This document shows positions 31,445-39,289 of a DNA stretch of 64,000 nt, piece by piece. Location of the stretch: contig NZ_CP100416.1 of NCBI RefSeq assembly GCF_026017845.1, positions 8,760,842 to 8,824,841 of the forward strand. The letters are read 5' to 3'. Position 1 is the stretch's first letter. Every line of letters starts with the position of its first letter. A program made the position numbers and the translations under genes. The stretch comes from Amycolatopsis mediterranei (GTDB taxonomy: Bacteria; Actinomycetota; Actinomycetes; Mycobacteriales; Pseudonocardiaceae). A model generated the notes under the pieces. The model saw only the letters and a program-made list of their open reading frames with translations. It made no database searches and had not been told where the DNA came from.

Positions 31445-32524
31445 GTAACTGTTCAGGCTGTTTTCGGGCGGTGAGCGGGCCTGTGGGATGATCTTGTTGT
31501 GGGGGAGGGTGTTCGTCCGTCGTATGACGAGCTGGCCGCGCTGGTCGCAACGCAGGCGGTGGAGCTCGCTCGTGCGCGGGAGGAGATCACCGCGTTGCGG
31601 GCCGAAGTCGCCGCCCTCAAGCGCCGGTTGGGCACCAACTCGGGGTAACTCCTCGATGGCACCATCGTCGGACCGGTTCAGCAAGCCCGCCCCCAAGTCG
31701 TTGCGGCAAGTCCGGACGCAAACAGGGCAAGCAGCCAGGCACGCCCGGAGCGACCCTGTCCCTGGTCGACGATCCGGACAGGATCCTCGACCACGCGCCG
31801 TCGGCGTGCTCGGGCTGCGGCGAGGCCTTGCGCCGCGCTCACCGTGTGGGGATGGTCCGGCGGCAGGTGGTGGATCTGCCGCCGGTGCGTCCGTCGGTGA
31901 CCGAGCATCGCCTGCACCGGCTGCGGTGCCGCGGATGCCGTCATGTCACGACCGCGCCCGCGCCGGCCGAGGCGACCGCGCCCGCCTGCTACGGACCGAA
32001 CGTGACCGCGTTGGCGGTCTATCTGCTGACCTACCAGCACATCCCGGTCGCGCGGACCGCGCAGCTGCTGGCGGACCTGCTCGGGCTGCCGGTGTCGACC
32101 GGTTGGGTCGCCGGTGTGCTCACCCCGGTAGCCACCAACCTCGGCGAGTTCGCCGAGCAGGTCGAGCAGGCGTTACGGGCAGCGCCGGTGGCGCACTTCG
32201 ACGAAACCGGCATCCGGGTCGAGGGGAAGAACTGGTGGCTGCACGTCGCCTGCGCGACTACCGGCACCAGGTGCTGCTGTTCGCCCGCGACCTCACCGTC
32301 CCGTTCACCACCAACCAAGCCGAACGCGACCTCCGCATGATCAAAGCCCAGCTGAAGATCTCCGGCGGCTGGCGCACCCGACACGGCGCCGACGCCTGGC
32401 TACGCGTCCGCGGCTACATCTCCACCGCCCGCAAGCACAGCCTCCACCTCATCACCACACTCCGTGACGCCATCACCGGAAACCCTTGGCTGCCAACCAC
32501 TATCGAAATGGCCTGAACAGTTAC
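31445..32524 (+). mobile_element. Internally deleted IS66-family insertion sequence
   Basis: The element is 1080 bp with perfect 14-base terminal inverted repeats GTAACTGTTCAGGC (31445-31458) and GCCTGAACAGTTAC (32511-32524), flanked by the 8-base duplication CCCTTTCG. Both repeat ends and the duplication are intact, so the insertion itself is recent on an evolutionary scale or was maintained by a partner transposase. The gene inside is broken (see the transposase entry). A full-length IS66 transposase ORF needs about 1.5 kb, so several hundred bases were lost from the middle. The insertion lies between a secreted peptidase gene and a DUF222-HNH gene and probably separates the latter from its original upstream DNA. 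Confidence 0.93.
31499..32516 (+). pseudogene. IS66 transposase, two frameshifts and a central deletion
   Basis: From a GTG at 31499 the first frame gives the coiled-coil N-terminus ELAALVATQAVELARAREEI and RRLGTNSG, then a stop at about 31645; one extra G before it restores NSSMAPSSDRFSKPAPKSL in the next frame. A second shift near 31707 leads to the frame with DHAPSACSGCGEAL (zinc-binding C-x2-C) and YLLTYQHIPVARTAQLLADLLGLPV, HFDETGIRVEGKNWWLHVAC. Near 32255 the sequence jumps from HVAC to LLFARDLTVPFTTNQAERDLRMIKAQLKISGGWRT, the C-terminal end. Most of the DDE catalytic core is absent. It is not functional. Confidence 0.92.
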
Positions 32525-32532
32525 CCCTTTCG
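32525..32532 (+). repeat. Target-site duplication, right copy
   Basis: CCCTTTCG follows the right inverted repeat directly and matches the left copy at 31437-31444 without a mismatch. Confidence 0.9.
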
Positions 32533-32571
32533 TGTGATGAACTGGTGTTCGATCCTCGGTAATCTTGAGTT

Positions 32572-33801
32572 ATGACCGACAACGCGGCCCTCCCCTCCGA
32601 TGCGGTGGTCCTCGCCGACCGCATCGGTGAGCTGGTCGCGTGCATGCGGGCTGCCGAAGCGAAACTTGGTGCCCTGCTGGTAGAAATCGAGCAGCGCGGA
32701 GTGATGGAGCTGTTCGGTTACCGTTCCGCCGCGCGGCTGCTGGAGCACCTCGCCGACATCCCGAAGCAGGCCGGTGAACGGATGGTGAAACGCGCCCGGG
32801 CTCTCCACCCGGGCCGCAACCTCGACGGCAGCCCGATTCCCGCTCTCGCCCCTGCGACCGGTGTTGCCGCGCGCGCTGGGGAGCTGAGCACCCCGATGAT
32901 CGACGTGATCACCGGTGTCCTCACCCAGGTCCCGCCCGAGCACCATGCCGGCGTTGAGCAGAATCTCCTGTCATTCGCCGCCGACGCCGGACACAAACAG
33001 GTCGCCGCCCTCGGCGCCAGGATTCTGGCCCACCTGAACCCCGACGGCACTGAACCCGCCACCACCGAACCCGCCACCCCCACCCGGGAACTGTTCCTGC
33101 GCCGCAAAAGAACCGGCATCTGGGAACTGAACGGCACGTTCGACGACGAGACCGGCACCCGCGCCAGTGCTGTGCTCGACGCCATCGCCGAGCGCCGCAC
33201 CAGCGACGAGGGCCCCGACCACCGCACCCTGCCCCAACGCTACGGCGACGCCTTCTCCGACACGATCGACCTCGCCCTCAACTCCCCAGACCTGCCCACG
33301 CAAGCCGGGGAACGAGCCCACGTGATGGTCGCGGTGTCGCTAGCAGACCTGAAGACCGGGGTCGGGACGGCCACCCTCGGCGACACCGGCGAGATGTCCG
33401 CCGCGGAAGCACGGGTGCACGCCTGCGACAGCATGATCATCCCCGCCGTCCTGGGCGAGAAAAGCGAACCCCTCAACCTCGGCCGCCTCCGCCGCCTGAT
33501 CTCCGCCGGGCTCCGCCGCGCCCTGTACCTACGCGACCGCGGCTGCGCGTTCCCCGGCTGCCACCGCCCACCCCGCCACTGCCAAGGCCACCACATCCGC
33601 CACTGGGCCGACGGCGGTCCCACCGACCTCACCAACCTGGTCCTGATGTGCGCCCACCACCACCGGCTCCTGCACCGCTCCGGCTGGCAAGTCCGCATCG
33701 CCGCCGACGGCCTCCCAGAGTTCCTCCCACCAGCGTTCCTCGACAAACGCCGAAAACCCAGGCGCAACAACCTCCACCAACCACTCCCATTCGCAGCCTG
33801 A
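32572..33801 (+). CDS. DUF222/13E12-type protein with HNH endonuclease domain
   Basis: 409 residues. The N-terminal DUF222 region shows the usual pattern (RIGELVACMRAAEAKLGALLVEIEQRG, YRSAARLLEHLADIPKQAGERM, ARAGELSTPMIDVITGVLTQVPPEH, VGTATLGDTGEMSAAEARVHACDSMIIPAVLG). The C-terminal HNH domain is CAFPGCHRPPRHCQGHHIRHWADGG, then DLTNLVLMCAHHHRLLHRSGW, with the Cys pair, the HH and the N/H residues present. This is the REP13E12 family, abundant and often multicopy in actinomycetes and linked to mobile DNA; its action is not firmly known. The IS66 remnant ends 40 bases upstream. A terminator hairpin follows the stop. Confidence 0.92.
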   Translation: MTDNAALPSDAVVLADRIGELVACMRAAEAKLGALLVEIEQRGVMELFGYRSAARLLEHLADIPKQAGERMVKRARALHPGRNLDGSPIPALAPATGVAARAGELSTPMIDVITGVLTQVPPEHHAGVEQNLLSFAADAGHKQVAALGARILAHLNPDGTEPATTEPATPTRELFLRRKRTGIWELNGTFDDETGTRASAVLDAIAERRTSDEGPDHRTLPQRYGDAFSDTIDLALNSPDLPTQAGERAHVMVAVSLADLKTGVGTATLGDTGEMSAAEARVHACDSMIIPAVLGEKSEPLNLGRLRRLISAGLRRALYLRDRGCAFPGCHRPPRHCQGHHIRHWADGGPTDLTNLVLMCAHHHRLLHRSGWQVRIAADGLPEFLPPAFLDKRRKPRRNNLHQPLPFAA

Positions 33802-33811
33802 ACACGGGAAA

Positions 33812-33837
33812 GGCCCGCAGCCACACGGCTACGGGCC
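33812..33837 (+). terminator. Terminator-like hairpin after the HNH gene
   Basis: GGCCCG (33812-33817) pairs with CGGGCC (33832-33837), and AGCC (33819-33822) with GGCT (33827-33830), with one mismatch between, around an ACAC loop. It stands 10 bases after the HNH stop. No T-run follows. Confidence 0.5.
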
Positions 33838-33841
33838 CACA

Positions 33842-34365
33842 CCCACGCGACCCGCCGAAGACACTCGCGCCGCACAAACTCCGCTAACGGCCCCACTTCC
33901 CAGCCGTAGACGAAGGCGCCCGATTCCGGCCACAGCCCGCACGGTGTCGACCGGCCGCGCCAGCACCACGCTCCAGCCTCCGGTGGGGGCCGGGCACATC
34001 TGCACCCACCGCGCGCCCGCCCGCAAGCGCTACCAATGGCCCCAGCCCCGCGAGCGAAGCGAGCTCCTCCACACCACCGCGAAGGGCCCGGCGCTCAAGG
34101 CACCGCGGCGCCGCCGACCCCAGCCCCGCAGGCGAAGCAGGCGCGCCCCAAGCACCAACGGTGCAGCCGCACAGCCCGGCAGCTGACAGTGCGCACCCGC
34201 ACCCGGCGGGCCCTCACCGTCCATCCGGCAACCAGGGCCCCGCACCCTCCAGCGCCGCCGTCACCACCGCTCCGGCCGCGACCCGCCACCGGCGGCCAAC
34301 CCACCCACTCGCGCGCGTGACCAGCCAGAAAGTCCGCCAACGAACACCGGGCCCCCGGCGAAGGC
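33842..34365. other. Non-coding region with short repeats
   Basis: No gene can be supported here: ORFs on both strands are proline/arginine shadows with poor starts. A 25-base motif beginning CCCCAGCCCCGC, followed by a GCGAAGC core, occurs at 34040-34064 and, in a diverged form, at 34118-34142. The core GCGAGCGAAGCGAGC is palindromic. The region may be decayed mobile DNA next to the IS and HNH genes. Confidence 0.4.
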
Positions 34366-34590
34366 CTACCGAGGCCGGCGCCGCCAAAGGGCGGTCACCG
34401 CCGCCAATGCTCGGGCTCCCGGGGACGGTACCTGCACCGCCGCCTCGGGGCCGATTCGGCGGCGCATGCGGTAGGCCAGCTCCAGCACTTCCAAATCCTC
34501 AGGGCGCCGGCGGCCACGGACATCCGGCCGCAGCATCAGCTCCCCCACCGAGACGCGTCTGCCACTGGCACGGTGCGCCGTGCGCGCCAT
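34366..34590 (-). CDS. Small basic protein of unknown function
   Basis: 74 residues from the ATG at 34590, with GGAGG six bases upstream; a longer frame to 34683 is less likely. The N-terminus MARTAHRASGRRVSVGELMLRPD resembles the start of the protein at 35152-35850 (MARRAPRREQVTVAELLVRSD), so the two may share a localisation or partner-binding motif. The rest is rich in Arg and Leu (EVLELAYRMRRRIGPEAAV). No membrane segment. I do not recognise a family; the strong ribosome-binding site and shared motif support a real gene. Confidence 0.6.
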   Translation of the reverse strand: MARTAHRASGRRVSVGELMLRPDVRGRRRPEDLEVLELAYRMRRRIGPEAAVQVPSPGARALAAVTALWRRRPR

Positions 34591-34708
34591 CAGGAACCTC
34601 CGCTGCTTTGCCGACCCGGGCTCCGCGATTCTATGAATTTGATTCGGGTTCGTCACCTTACTGGTGAGTTGTGTCCGGTACATGTCCCCCGCGCGTTAGC
34701 CTTCGTTC

Positions 34709-35149
34709 ATGATCACCATTGGGGGCCTTACCGAAAAAGACCGCACTGCCTGGGAAAACCTGTTCGCCGGCTACAACACGTTCTACGGCAGGACCCTCGC
34801 GCCGGAACTCGTGGACCGGGCGTGGCGCGAGTTCGCCGACGGGGAGCGGATGCACGCCCTCGGGGCGTGGGCCGATGGCGAACTCGTCGGCATCGTCCAC
34901 TTCCTCACGCACGCCAGCACCACCTCCGCCGACGTCTGCTACCTGCAGGATCTCTTCACCGACGCCAACGCCCGCGGGCGCGGGGCCGGGCGCGCCCTCA
35001 TCGAAGCCGTTGCCGGCTGGGCTCGAGCGCGGGGATGCGTGCGCGTCTACTGGCACACGCAAACGTCGAACGCGACCGCCCGGCGGCTCTACGACCAGGT
35101 CGCGCTCGACAAGGGCTTCATGCAGTACCAGATTCCGCTCGGCACCTGA
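34709..35149 (+). CDS. GNAT family N-acetyltransferase
   Basis: 146 residues. The acetyl-CoA motif A is LQDLFTDANARGRGAGRALIEAVAGWARARG, with R-x-x-G-x-G/A (RGRGAG), and motif B is YWHTQTSNATARRLYDQVALDKGFMQYQ. It belongs to the single-domain acetyltransferases acting on small amines. It lies between the two small proteins with the shared N-terminal motif, with its 3' end meeting the larger one. Substrate unknown. Confidence 0.9.
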   Translation: MITIGGLTEKDRTAWENLFAGYNTFYGRTLAPELVDRAWREFADGERMHALGAWADGELVGIVHFLTHASTTSADVCYLQDLFTDANARGRGAGRALIEAVAGWARARGCVRVYWHTQTSNATARRLYDQVALDKGFMQYQIPLGT

Positions 35150-35151
35150 CC

Positions 35152-35850
35152 TCAGCGGCGGTGCCGGCCACCGCCGCCGCATCCCTGGTGGTGCTCACCG
35201 AAGGAAAAGCCGGCCGGGCGGCGGCCACCCCACATCGCCGGCCAGTCCGGGGTTCCCGGGCGGCCGCGCGACCAGAGCGGGATGTCCGGGATCTCGTGGC
35301 GCACCGGCGCCGCCTGCTGCGGCTGCGGCGGCTGCAATTTCGCCTTCACCGGCGCCTTCACCTTGTCGACGATCTTCACCGCGCGCGCCAGGGTTCCGCG
35401 GTGCGCGGCCGGGCTGACGGAATTCGATTCCGGATCGACGGCTGCCGGGGAAATTCCGGACGGGTCACTCGGTGGCGCTACGGATTCCGGAGTCACGGGA
35501 GCCGGCGGCGACGCATGCTTGGCCGGCGGCACGACGACGTCCGCCGGCAGCGGGACCAGCGCCACCGCCGGGGGTTCCAAGCCGACCGGTGGCCAGGCCG
35601 CACCCACGTCGCGTGAGGACGGCATCGACACCGCCGCGCTGACTCCGCCCGTCAGCGCCAGCGCGCCCGCGACCACGGACAACATCCGCAGCCGCGTCAG
35701 CGACCGCAAGACCTGCGGCTTCTCCCGGTGGCGCGCCACCCGCGGGAAGACGACGGTGTCCTCGTCGCGGTAACGATCAAGCGCTGCGTCGGACCGGACC
35801 AGCAGCTCGGCGACGGTGACCTGCTCTCGGCGCGGAGCCCTACGTGCCAT
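35152..35850 (-). CDS. Single-pass membrane protein with proline-rich outer domain
   Basis: 232 residues from the ATG at 35850 (GGAGGG upstream). The first 50 residues are basic and cytoplasmic (RREQVTVAELLVRSD, then VFPRVARHREKPQ). One membrane segment, LRMLSVVAGALALTGGVSAAV, follows at about residues 54-74. The remainder is extracytoplasmic and rich in Pro, Ala and Val, with little secondary structure; it ends with GEHHQGCGGGGRHRR. The N-terminal motif is shared with the 74-residue protein nearby. Comparable proteins in Pseudonocardiaceae are unnamed. A cell-wall or septum role would fit but is not shown. Confidence 0.72.
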   Translation of the reverse strand: MARRAPRREQVTVAELLVRSDAALDRYRDEDTVVFPRVARHREKPQVLRSLTRLRMLSVVAGALALTGGVSAAVSMPSSRDVGAAWPPVGLEPPAVALVPLPADVVVPPAKHASPPAPVTPESVAPPSDPSGISPAAVDPESNSVSPAAHRGTLARAVKIVDKVKAPVKAKLQPPQPQQAAPVRHEIPDIPLWSRGRPGTPDWPAMWGGRRPAGFSFGEHHQGCGGGGRHRR

Positions 35851-35938
35851 CGAACCCTCCACCTGGGCTGTCCGGACGGGCGGCAACGCGTCCGGACGGC
35901 CGATCATAGGAACGCTTCAAGTCCGTGTAAAGGCTCGC

Positions 35939-36634
35939 TCACCCGAGCCGGCCGCCACCGTCCACATGCAGCACCGAACCCGTGACGAACGGGTTCGCCA
36001 GCAGGTGCAGCGCGGCCGCCGAAACGTCCTCGGGCCGGCCCACCCGGCGGGCCGGATTCGCCTCCGCGGTTCGCCGGAAGAACTCCGCCTTCCCCTCGCC
36101 GAGCCGGTCCCACGCACCCGAGTCGACGATGCCCGGGGAAATCGCGTTGACCCGGACCGGCGCGAGGTCCACGGCGAGCGCTTCGGCGAGGAACGCGACC
36201 GCGCCGTTCGTGGTCGCCATGACCGTCCTTTCCGGTGCCGGGCGCCAGGCGGCGACGCCGGAGAACAACACTATGGCGCCCCCTTCGCGGAATCGCGGCG
36301 CGAAGTGCTTGGCGAGCATCAGGGGACCGACCACTTTGGCCTCGAAAGCCCGCGCGACCGCGGCCCGCTCCAGCGCCGTGACCGGCCCGTTCGCCGGGGC
36401 CGCGGCGAGCGAGACCACGAAGTCCACTTCGCTCACTTCCTCGGCAAGCGCTTTCAACGACGATTCCTCACCGAGATCCACGAACGCGGCCCGGACGCCA
36501 CGCTCCGCCAGCGCCGCCGGATTGCGCCCGGCCCAGATCACCTCCGCCCCCGCCGCGTGCGCGTCCGACGCGATCCGCCGGGCGATCCCCGAGCCGCCGC
36601 CCACGATGACCAGCCGCTTTCCCTCGAACGACAT
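35939..36634 (-). CDS. Short-chain dehydrogenase/reductase-like protein with altered catalytic residues
   Basis: 231 residues from the ATG at 36634. The Rossmann glycine motif is VIVGGGSGIARRIASDA, and the C-terminal end has VRVNAISPGIVDSGAW and LLANPFVTGSVLHVDGGGR, as in SDR enzymes. The catalytic Tyr-x3-Lys is not present: the matching segment reads MATTNGAVAFLAEAL, with Met for Tyr and Asn for Lys. The upstream Ser (VLFSGVAAW) is kept. It may bind NAD(P) without normal catalysis or use other residues. It is divergent from a LysR gene, whose product probably controls it. Confidence 0.85.
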   Translation of the reverse strand: MSFEGKRLVIVGGGSGIARRIASDAHAAGAEVIWAGRNPAALAERGVRAAFVDLGEESSLKALAEEVSEVDFVVSLAAAPANGPVTALERAAVARAFEAKVVGPLMLAKHFAPRFREGGAIVLFSGVAAWRPAPERTVMATTNGAVAFLAEALAVDLAPVRVNAISPGIVDSGAWDRLGEGKAEFFRRTAEANPARRVGRPEDVSAAALHLLANPFVTGSVLHVDGGGRLG

Positions 36635-36737
36635 CTCCGTGCTCCTTTCGTCTCGCACACGGCGTTCAGCGCCGGGCAGCCCCGGAACAATCCCGTCGCG
36701 ATCCGAAGGTTTTCGATTGCTGCGATAGAATTCACGA

Positions 36738-37652
36738 ATGCCTACGCTGCGCGCGCTCGAGTGCCTGGTCGCGGTCCTGGACGCGGGCTCGATCACCGAG
36801 GCGGCCGCGCGGCTGCACCTGTCGCAGCCCGCGCTGTCCCACCAGATCGGCGCGCTGGAACGTGAACTGGGAACACCGGTGCTGGAACGGCTGCCTCGCG
36901 GAGTCCGCCCGACCGCCGCCGGGCGGGCGGTGCTCGCGGACGCGCGGGCGGCGCTGGCCGCCGCCGAGCGGGTGGTCCGGACCGGGCGCGCGGTGGCCGG
37001 CGGCGGCGAAGGCACCCTGCGCGTCGCGTGCGCGGAGAGCATGACCGCCGGGCTGCTCGCCCCCGTCCTGCGCGCCTGGCACCGCCACCGGCCGGAAGTG
37101 CTGATCACGCTGACCGAGACCACGAGTGCGGACGCGCTGGCCGAAGCATTGGAAACGGGCGAAGCGGACATCGCGGTCGGGCCGCGGCCGAGCCGCTGGA
37201 CCGGGTCCGCCGAGGTGGTCGGGCGCGAGGAGATCGTCGTGGCGCTGACCGCGGACCACCCGCTCGCCGCCCGCACGGCCGTCCCGATGACCGCCCTCGC
37301 GGGCATTCCGGTGGTGCACTACCACCGGGACAATGGTCTTGGCAGCTGGCTCGACCAGGAGGCGGCGCGGAGCGGGACGGTGCTGGACGCGGTGATGCGG
37401 ACGAGACAGGCGGCGACGGCGGCCCAGCTCGCGGCGGCGGGGCTCGGGGTGGCACTCGTCCCGACCACCGCGCTGACACGGACCTTCCCGGGGGCGCTGC
37501 GGCGGCTGAAGCCTCCGCTGCACCGCGACGTCGTGACGTTCACCGCGACGCCGTCGGATTCGCTCGTCCGGCGGTTTTCCTCGGACGTGACGCACCGGGG
37601 GCTCACCGTGCCCGGTGTCCTGTCGGACAAACTGTCCGCACCACCCGGTTAA
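36738..37652 (+). CDS. LysR-family transcriptional regulator
   Basis: 304 residues. The N-terminal winged helix is LRALECLVAVLDAGSITEAAARLHLSQPALSHQIGALERELGTPVLERLPRGVRPTAAG. The effector-binding domain follows (LRVACAESMTAGLLAPVLRAWHRHRPEVLITLTE, IAVGPRPSRW, AAQLAAAGLGVALVPTTAL). It is divergent from the SDR-like gene, with about 100 bases between starts; this gap contains CGAA-GGTT-TTCG, a short LysR-type dyad near 36703-36714. Regulation of the SDR gene and of itself is expected from this arrangement. Effector unknown. Confidence 0.92.
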   Translation: MPTLRALECLVAVLDAGSITEAAARLHLSQPALSHQIGALERELGTPVLERLPRGVRPTAAGRAVLADARAALAAAERVVRTGRAVAGGGEGTLRVACAESMTAGLLAPVLRAWHRHRPEVLITLTETTSADALAEALETGEADIAVGPRPSRWTGSAEVVGREEIVVALTADHPLAARTAVPMTALAGIPVVHYHRDNGLGSWLDQEAARSGTVLDAVMRTRQAATAAQLAAAGLGVALVPTTALTRTFPGALRRLKPPLHRDVVTFTATPSDSLVRRFSSDVTHRGLTVPGVLSDKLSAPPG

Positions 37653-37847
37653 GTCCTGGTGAATCTGACAGATTTCCTACGAAGGTTTTATGCCATCCAG
37701 ACGAACTTCTCCATCAGGAGTCGATTTGGCTGTGGCATTCGCCAAAGTTTGGTTCCATCGGATAGCTTGCTCCTACCGGTCAGTACCGGTGGGTGAGGCC
37801 GATCGGGTGAGGCGATCAGCGTCAGATCGAGGGAAGCGGGGACGACC

Positions 37848-39026
37848 ATGCCCAAGCACCGGCCACGTCGCACGAGCGCGCGTTCGGTCCGCCGGACCGC
37901 CGCCGCGCTCGCGGGTGGGGCGCTCGTCGTGCTGCCGACGCTGACCACGGGCCTGCCGGCGCCGGTCGTGGTGGCCAAGACCGGCGACAGCCTCCCGGAC
38001 CAGGCCGTCGCCGCCGCTCCGCCGCAGCAGCAGCCGAACATCGTCATGCCGCCGATCGCGGTCGACGGCAGCCTGCCCCAGCCGCCGCTGCCCGAACCGC
38101 TGGTCGTGCCCGGCGGGCGGGCCGGCTCCGCCGGCATCTCCGGGTCGCTCGGCATCCCGGCGAGCATGCTCAAGGCGTACCAGAACGCGGCGAACATCCT
38201 CGCCAAGGAACAGCCGAACTGCCACCTCGACTGGGCACTGATCGCCAGCATCGGCCGGATCGAGTCCAACCACGCCCGCGGCGGGTACGTCAACGCCAAC
38301 GGCGACACGCTGGAGCCGATCCTCGGCCCGGTGCTCAACGGCGCGGGCGCGTTCGCCGCGATCCCGGACACCGACGGCGGCAAGTACGACGGCGACGCGG
38401 TGTGGGACCGCGCGGTCGGCCCGACGCAGTTCATCCCGTCGACGTGGCGCGGTTACGCCTCCGACGGCAACGGCGACGGCGTGTCCAACCCGAACAACAT
38501 CTACGACGAGACGCTGGCCACCGCCCGCTACCTGTGCTCGGGCGGCCTCGACCTCTCCACCGACGCCGGCCAGCGGATTGCCGTGCGCCGCTACAACAAC
38601 TCGCAGTCCTATGTGGACACCGTGCTCGCCTGGGCCACGGCCTACCGCGGCGGGGTGGCCCAGCTGCCCGACAGCCAGGTGCCGATCGGCGTGCCGAACG
38701 CCCCGGACGCCGCCGCGGCCGGGTCCCCGGTCGGCGTCCCGGCCCCGCCCGCGCCGCCGGTCGACACCCCGCCGACGGAGACGCCGTCGAACACCCCGAC
38801 GACGCCCAGCACGCCGGACCCGGCCACCTCGACGTCGCCCACGTCCCCGACCACGCCGACCACGCCGACGTCCTCGGACCCGGTCACCCCGCCCTCGACC
38901 GACCCGACCACGCCGCCGCCGTCGACGACGAGCACCACCACCCCGCCGCCGTCGTCGACGGCGGCCGCCCCGGCCAACTCGACGGATGCCCCCACCGAAA
39001 CCACCTCGACCAGCTCGGCCGGGTGA
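37848..39026 (+). CDS. Secreted lytic transglycosylase (MltB/SLT-like) with a Thr/Pro-rich tail
   Basis: 392 residues. An N-terminal signal/anchor (RTAAALAGGALVVLPTLTTGLPAPVV) targets it outside the membrane. The catalytic domain (about residues 105-265) has IPASMLKAYQNAANILAKEQPNCHLDW, LIASIGRIESNHARGGY with the catalytic Glu, AVGPTQFIPSTWRGYASDGNGDG, and LATARYLCSGG and RYNNSQSYVDTVLAWA. It cleaves peptidoglycan glycan strands. The last 110 residues are an unstructured Thr/Pro/Ser tail (cell-wall crossing or glycosylation), read over low-complexity DNA. A low-G+C upstream region of about 195 bases may hold regulatory elements. It is translationally coupled to the small gene that follows. 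Confidence 0.92.
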   Translation: MPKHRPRRTSARSVRRTAAALAGGALVVLPTLTTGLPAPVVVAKTGDSLPDQAVAAAPPQQQPNIVMPPIAVDGSLPQPPLPEPLVVPGGRAGSAGISGSLGIPASMLKAYQNAANILAKEQPNCHLDWALIASIGRIESNHARGGYVNANGDTLEPILGPVLNGAGAFAAIPDTDGGKYDGDAVWDRAVGPTQFIPSTWRGYASDGNGDGVSNPNNIYDETLATARYLCSGGLDLSTDAGQRIAVRRYNNSQSYVDTVLAWATAYRGGVAQLPDSQVPIGVPNAPDAAAAGSPVGVPAPPAPPVDTPPTETPSNTPTTPSTPDPATSTSPTSPTTPTTPTSSDPVTPPSTDPTTPPPSTTSTTTPPPSSTAAAPANSTDAPTETTSTSSAG

Positions 39027-39289
39027 GGCCGGTGGAGCCGTTCCTGGTGCACATCCGCTGCGACACCGACGGCTACACCCATGCCGTCACCGAAGAGGAG
39101 TTCGCGGTGGGACGGCACGAGGGGCGGTTCCGGGCGGTGTGCGGGCACGTCGTGCTGGCGGCGCCGATGATCGAAGAACCCGGCCGGTTCGACCCGGTCT
39201 GCCGGGACGTCCTGCGCGCGGCCTCGGCGGCTCCGGCGGAGGTCCCCCAGCAGGAGCGACGCCGGCTGCGGTGGCGCAGCCGGCGCTAG
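39023..39289 (+). CDS. Small Cys-containing protein coupled to the lytic transglycosylase
   Basis: 88 residues from a GTG at 39023 that overlaps the transglycosylase stop (GTGA), so translation is coupled. The sequence FLVHIRCDTDGYTHAVTEEEFAVGRHEGRFRAVCGHVVLAAPMIEEPGR, followed by FDPVCRDVL, shows Cys and His at regular places, like a small zinc-ribbon protein with a basic C-terminus (ERRRLRWRSRR). It has no signal peptide. Similar proteins are found in Pseudonocardiaceae as hypothetical. The coupling suggests a role linked to the cell-wall enzyme or simply a conserved gene order. The 3' end overlaps the TetR gene on the other strand by four bases. Confidence 0.7.
   Translation: MRPVEPFLVHIRCDTDGYTHAVTEEEFAVGRHEGRFRAVCGHVVLAAPMIEEPGRFDPVCRDVLRAASAAPAEVPQQERRRLRWRSRR

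Noticed and set aside
34036-34320. Proline-rich plus-strand frame
   Set aside because: Repeat-derived composition, no ribosome-binding site, no domain.
37653-37847. Possible c-di-AMP riboswitch before the lytic transglycosylase
   Set aside because: The position fits that class, but I cannot find its conserved core sequences.
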